This document shows, piece by piece, positions 7,412 through 9,881 of a DNA stretch of 9,881 nt. Source of the stretch: Flemingiibacterium sp045635785 (GTDB lineage: Bacteria > Bacillota > Clostridia > Oscillospirales > CAG-272); contig JAZTWJ010000090.1 of NCBI GenBank assembly GCA_045635785.1, positions 1 to 9,881 of the forward strand, in the 5' to 3' direction. The first letter of the stretch is position 1; every line of letters starts with the position of its first letter. The translations under genes were made by a program, and so were the position numbers. Under the pieces are notes generated by a model. The model had not been told where the DNA came from, did not search any database, and saw only the letters and a program-made list of their open reading frames with translations.

Positions 7412-9403
7412 ATGGCAACGAATAAAAATGAAACGGCTTACGGCGATCAAAGCATTGTCGTTCTGAAGGGCCCCGACCGTGTCAGAAAGCGCCCCGAGGT
7501 CATCTTTGGTTCCAGCGGATTAGAGGGCTGCGAGCATTCGGTGTTTGAGATCCTTTCAAACTCTGTAGACGAGGCAAAGGAAGGCCACGGCGACGTCATT
7601 TATGTACGCGCTTTCGCGGATCATTCCGTGGAGGTGGAGGATTTTGGTCGCGGTGTTCCGCTTGGATGGAACGAATCCGAGGGGAAATATAACTGGGAAC
7701 TTGTCTACTGCGAAATGTACGCCGGCGGCAAATACAACAACAATTCCGGCAGCTCATCCTACGAATATTCGCTCGGTCTGAACGGTCTTGGCGCCTGCGC
7801 CACCCAATATGCTTCCGCATATATGGAGGTCGCTTCCTACAATGGCGAAAGTGTGGGCAGAGTCAGCTTCAAAAAGGGATTCCCGGTGACAGAGCTGATC
7901 ACCGAGCCTCTTGATAAAAAATCGCGCCGCACAGGTACGATTATTCGCTGGCTGCCCGATCTTGAGGTATTCACCGATATCAATATTCCGCGCGAATATT
8001 TCGAAGAGGTTCTGAAAAAGCAGTCCATCGTGAATCCGCGTATCAAATTCATCCTCGAATGGGAAACCGCGGAAGGCGAATTTGACGTTGTCGAATACTA
8101 CTATGAAAACGGCATCATCGACTATGTAACCGAGATTGCGGGCGAATCACTGACCGCACCCGTTCTGTGGCATCTTGAAACCATGGGACGCGACAGAGAG
8201 GACAAGGACGATTATAAGCTGCGTGCCGATGTATCCTTCTGCATTTCCAACACGGTGAATGTCATTGAATACTATCACAATTCCAGCTATCTTGAGCATG
8301 GCGGATCGCCTGATAAGGCGGTGAAGAGTGCCTTTGTTTATGCGGTGGACAAGTATTTGAAGGCGCAGGACAAATACAACAAAAACGAGGCAAAGATCAC
8401 CTTCACCGACGTGGAGGACTGTCTGGTGCTGGTTATCAACAGCTTCTCGACGCAGACCTCCTATGCCAATCAGACAAAAAAGGCGATCAGCAATACCTTT
8501 ATTGCCGAAGCGCTGACCGATTTTCTTAAGCAGCAGCTTGAGATCTACTTCGCCGAGAATCCGACGGAAGCGGAGCGCATGGCGGGGCAGGTGCTTATCA
8601 ACAAGCGTTCCCGCGAAAAAGCGGAATCCACCCGTCTTGACATCAAAAAACAGCTTTCGGGCAAAATCGACATTCTCAACCGCATCGACAAATTTGTGAA
8701 TTGCCGTTCCAAGGATCCCGAACGACGCGAGCTTTACATCGTTGAGGGCGATTCCGCGCTGACATCCTGCAAATTGGGCAGAGCGGCGGAATTTCAAGCG
8801 ATCATTGCCGTGCGCGGTAAGACGCTCAACTGCCTTAAGAGCAGCTATGACAAAATCTTCAAGAGCGAGGTCATCACCAATCTTTTGAAGGTGATCGGAT
8901 GCGGCGTGGAGATCAAAACCAAGGCGAAGGGCATGGCGGCGTTCGATTATGATGCACTTCGTTGGTCAAAGATCATCATCTGTACCGATGCGGACGAGGA
9001 CGGTTATCAGATCCGCACGCTGATTTTGACGATGTTTTACCGATTGTTGCCAACACTCATAGAAAAGGGCAAGGTCTACATCGCCGAATCGCCGCTGTTT
9101 GAAATCACCTGCAAGGATAAGATCCAATTCGCATACAACGAGCAGGAAAAGGCGGAAATTCTGAAAGCCATCGGCAACCAGAAATACACCATACAGCGTT
9201 CAAAAGGTCTTGGCGAAAACGAGCCGGATATGATGTGGCAGACAACGATGAATCCCGAAACCCGACGTCTGATCAAGGTCAACAAGGCGGATGCCGAGGA
9301 AACGGCGCGAATCTTTGAAACACTGCTTGGCGATGATCTGGAAGCGCGCAAGGAATATATCACGCTGTTTGGCAATCAGTATTATACCAAAGAAGAAGTA
9401 TAA
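7412..9403 (+). CDS. parE: Type IIA DNA topoisomerase B subunit, GyrB/ParE-like (topoisomerase IV subunit B)
   Basis: This is the ATPase/TOPRIM half of a type IIA topoisomerase, which with a ParC/GyrA-type subunit passes one duplex through another. The 663 residues match a ParE or short GyrB. Domains in order: GHKL ATPase with RKRP, then FEILSNSVDEA (catalytic E46, N50, D53), EDFGRG (D77) and the ATP lid SLGLNGLG (120-127); the transducer with the ATP-contacting lysine in NQTK (K356); TOPRIM with EGDSA (E445, D447), RGK (468-470) and DADEDG (D526, D528, D530); and the C-terminal RSKGLGENEP and NPETRRLIKV blocks. ATP and Mg2+ residues look intact. The wording departs from ordinary GyrB: SLGLNGLG for SGGLHGVG, EGDSALTS for EGDSAGGS, DEDGYQIR for DVDGAHIR, and LSN for VDN in the first ATPase motif. 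My recollection is that similar ParE variants occur in Oscillospiraceae and relatives. No A-subunit gene follows; transcription appears to end at 9437-9480. GyrB paralogue versus true ParE cannot be settled here. Confidence 0.93.
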   Translation: MATNKNETAYGDQSIVVLKGPDRVRKRPEVIFGSSGLEGCEHSVFEILSNSVDEAKEGHGDVIYVRAFADHSVEVEDFGRGVPLGWNESEGKYNWELVYCEMYAGGKYNNNSGSSSYEYSLGLNGLGACATQYASAYMEVASYNGESVGRVSFKKGFPVTELITEPLDKKSRRTGTIIRWLPDLEVFTDINIPREYFEEVLKKQSIVNPRIKFILEWETAEGEFDVVEYYYENGIIDYVTEIAGESLTAPVLWHLETMGRDREDKDDYKLRADVSFCISNTVNVIEYYHNSSYLEHGGSPDKAVKSAFVYAVDKYLKAQDKYNKNEAKITFTDVEDCLVLVINSFSTQTSYANQTKKAISNTFIAEALTDFLKQQLEIYFAENPTEAERMAGQVLINKRSREKAESTRLDIKKQLSGKIDILNRIDKFVNCRSKDPERRELYIVEGDSALTSCKLGRAAEFQAIIAVRGKTLNCLKSSYDKIFKSEVITNLLKVIGCGVEIKTKAKGMAAFDYDALRWSKIIICTDADEDGYQIRTLILTMFYRLLPTLIEKGKVYIAESPLFEITCKDKIQFAYNEQEKAEILKAIGNQKYTIQRSKGLGENEPDMMWQTTMNPETRRLIKVNKADAEETARIFETLLGDDLEARKEYITLFGNQYYTKEEV

Positions 9404-9436
9404 GCGTTTTGTAAAAATAAAAAATCGAATAAAATT

Positions 9437-9480
9437 CAAAGGAGCGGCTGATTTTTATTTCAGATTGCTCCCTTGTTTTT
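9437..9480 (+). terminator. Rho-independent terminator of the topoisomerase B gene
   Basis: The arm 9437-9445 pairs with 9467-9475 (eight of nine positions), and inside it CTGA (9448-9451) pairs with TCAG (9459-9462). The hairpin is followed directly by five T (9476-9480). It begins 33 bp after the TAA at 9403, the usual place for an intrinsic terminator, and would isolate the gene from nuoE downstream. Confidence 0.75.
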
Positions 9481-9604
9481 ATAACAGTTTGTTAAATTTT
9501 TATTGAACTTGGCGCAGTATGCCAATTTGATGAAATATATTTGTCGATAATAAACAATTCTTAAATATTTTCAAAAAACTATAGCTTTTTTTCAAAGAAT
9601 GTAG
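9481..9604. other. AT-rich intergenic stretch upstream of the nuoE promoter
   Basis: No gene is seen here. The stretch is very AT-rich and holds a TTGTTAA heptamer (9489-9495), which equals one half of the clostridial Rex site but lacks a matching second half. It also holds the palindrome at 9509-9525 and an A6/T7 near-palindrome around CTATAG (9573-9592) just upstream of the -10 boxes, which could act as an UP-like element or bent DNA. None of these has a proven role. Confidence 0.5.
9509..9525. repeat. Short perfect inverted repeat TTGGC-N7-GCCAA
   Basis: TTGGC at 9509-9513 is mirrored by GCCAA at 9521-9525, the only GC-rich island in an AT-rich stretch. It could be a binding site for a dimeric regulator about 90 bp upstream of the -10 box of nuoE. 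The stem is too short, and lacks a T-run, for a terminator. Confidence 0.4.
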
Positions 9605-9615
9605 TATAATATAAT
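9605..9615 (+). promoter_or_regulatory. Overlapping -10 boxes of the nuoE-like gene
   Basis: Two perfect TATAAT hexamers overlap by one base (9605-9610 and 9610-9615). No good -35 is seen; a T-rich run (9587-9592) sits 17 bp before the second box. Transcription would start near 9617-9622, giving an untranslated leader of roughly 105 nt that contains the long inverted repeat. Confidence 0.55.
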
Positions 9616-9621
9616 AGTAAG

Positions 9622-9683
9622 TTTGTGGGAGTCGTGCGCTCTTCGATTGTTATAAATTTATCAATCGAACGCAGATTCACAGA
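9622..9683 (+). promoter_or_regulatory. Long inverted repeat in the nuoE leader with a Rex-operator-like core
   Basis: The perfect arms TTCGATTG (9642-9649) and CAATCGAA (9662-9669) flank the self-complementary ATAAATTTAT (9652-9661). Outside, TGCG (9635-9638) pairs with CGCA (9670-9673), and 9622-9629 can pair with 9676-9683 using some G-U pairs. The central 18 bp, TTGTTATAAATTTATCAA (9647-9664), match the clostridial Rex consensus TTGTTAA-N4-TTAACAA at 12 of 14 defined positions, with symmetric deviations. Rex is an NADH/NAD+ sensing repressor, and hydrogenase and NADH-linked genes are established targets in Clostridia. It lies about 30-45 bp after the predicted transcription start, where it could act as a roadblock operator, as an RNA hairpin, or both. 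The repeat is seen directly; the Rex assignment is inference. Confidence 0.5.
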
Positions 9684-9704
9684 CTCAATATTATATTTCC
9701 TTAC

Positions 9705-9711
9705 AAGGAGG
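9705..9711 (+). promoter_or_regulatory. Strong but distant ribosome-binding site of the nuoE-like gene
   Basis: AAGGAGG is a near-perfect Shine-Dalgarno, but 14 nt separate it from the ATG at 9726, longer than the usual 5-10. No in-frame ATG, GTG or TTG lies between. The site is 22 nt downstream of the leader inverted repeat and is not sequestered by it. Confidence 0.6.
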
Positions 9712-9725
9712 ATAAGCACTGCATC

Positions 9726-9881
9726 ATGAAAAAGAAATTGACCACAGTTGCATTCAAGGGTACGCCTGAGATGAAAGCTCAACTCGACGCTTACATAGCG
9801 GAGATGAAGGGCACAAAGGGCGCAGCAATGCCCGTGCTTCAAAAGGCACAGGAGATCTACGGTTATCTGCCCAAAGATGTC
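9726..9881 (+). CDS. nuoE: NuoE/HymA-type NAD(P)H oxidoreductase or hydrogenase subunit, N-terminal 52 codons only
   Basis: The visible residues end in KGAAMPVLQKAQEIYGYLPK (31-50), the hallmark of the N-terminal helical part of NuoE/HymA/HndA proteins: a basic stretch, a G.. run, then P.LQ.AQE.YGYLP. In this family the second half is a thioredoxin-like fold binding a 2Fe-2S cluster by four cysteines; that half lies beyond the window, so it cannot be checked. In anaerobic Clostridia such a subunit usually opens an operon with NuoF-like flavoprotein and FeFe-hydrogenase genes, forming an electron-bifurcating NADH/ferredoxin hydrogenase. Complex I proper is less likely in this kind of genome, but the window does not exclude it. 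ATG 9726 is the only usable start; translation to the edge is open. The gene has its own promoter and a long leader with a Rex-like palindrome, in keeping with redox control. Confidence 0.88.
   Translation, partial: MKKKLTTVAFKGTPEMKAQLDAYIAEMKGTKGAAMPVLQKAQEIYGYLPKDV

Noticed and set aside
7381..7425. 14-codon upstream ORF starting at ATG 7381 and overlapping the topoisomerase start
   Set aside because: It starts within 2 bases of the -10 box, at or before the expected transcription start, and has no ribosome site.
8147..8797. 216-codon open frame on the minus strand
   Set aside because: It is antisense to the conserved transducer and TOPRIM parts of the topoisomerase gene and has no ribosome site or recognisable domain.
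9489..9506. Second Rex site starting with TTGTTAA
   Set aside because: The expected second half TTAACAA is matched at only four of seven positions, so only a half-site is present.
9509..9525. Possible sigma-54 -24/-12 promoter in the TTGGC...TGCC sequence
   Set aside because: The spacing between the GG and GC dinucleotides is 8 nt instead of the required 10.
9579..9842. 87-codon open frame on the minus strand across the nuoE leader
   Set aside because: It spans the promoter and inverted repeat and runs antisense into the clear NuoE-type coding sequence; no promoter or ribosome site supports it.

Overview
The window looks like chromosomal DNA from an anaerobic low-GC Gram-positive bacterium, most likely a Clostridia/Oscillospiraceae-type gut organism. 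The reasons are an AddAB (RexAB-type) recombination nuclease instead of RecBCD, an AddB with the iron-sulfur cysteine pattern, a GyrB/ParE-type subunit with unusual ATP-lid wording, and the start of a NuoE/HymA-type subunit of the kind found in NADH-linked hydrogenase operons. Coding sequence is of middling GC content; the intergenic regions are strongly AT-rich and carry sigma-A-like TATAAT boxes. The taxonomic placement is inference.

Layout. Positions 1-7282 are a minus-strand block read from right to left: a 178-codon gene for an unrecognised membrane protein (7282-6746), then addB (6686-3354), then addA (3361 to beyond position 1). addB and addA overlap by 8 bp. addA runs off the left edge right at its nuclease motif, so only 1120 codons are visible. 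A 129-bp divergent promoter region (7283-7411) separates this block from a plus-strand gene (7412-9403) encoding a GyrB/ParE-type topoisomerase B subunit, which ends in a hairpin terminator at 9437-9480. A 322-bp AT-rich intergenic region (9404-9725) follows. It holds that terminator, a small palindrome, a tandem TATAAT box, and a long inverted repeat whose core resembles the clostridial Rex operator. The NuoE/HymA-type gene starts at 9726 and is cut by the right edge after 52 codons.

How the genes work together. AddA and AddB form one helicase-nuclease that processes double-strand breaks for RecA-dependent repair, so their overlap and shared transcription are expected. The small membrane protein heads the same transcription unit without a known reason. 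The topoisomerase subunit has no A subunit (ParC/GyrA) gene directly after it, so its partner must lie elsewhere. The NuoE-like gene would hand electrons between NAD(P)H and an iron-sulfur/hydrogenase machinery and appears separately controlled, possibly by the redox sensor Rex.

Nothing here is a clearly new defence or mobile system. The most noteworthy items are regulatory: the Rex-like palindrome before nuoE, a hairpin between the ribosome-binding site and the start of addB, and a possibly leaderless first gene of the addBA unit.
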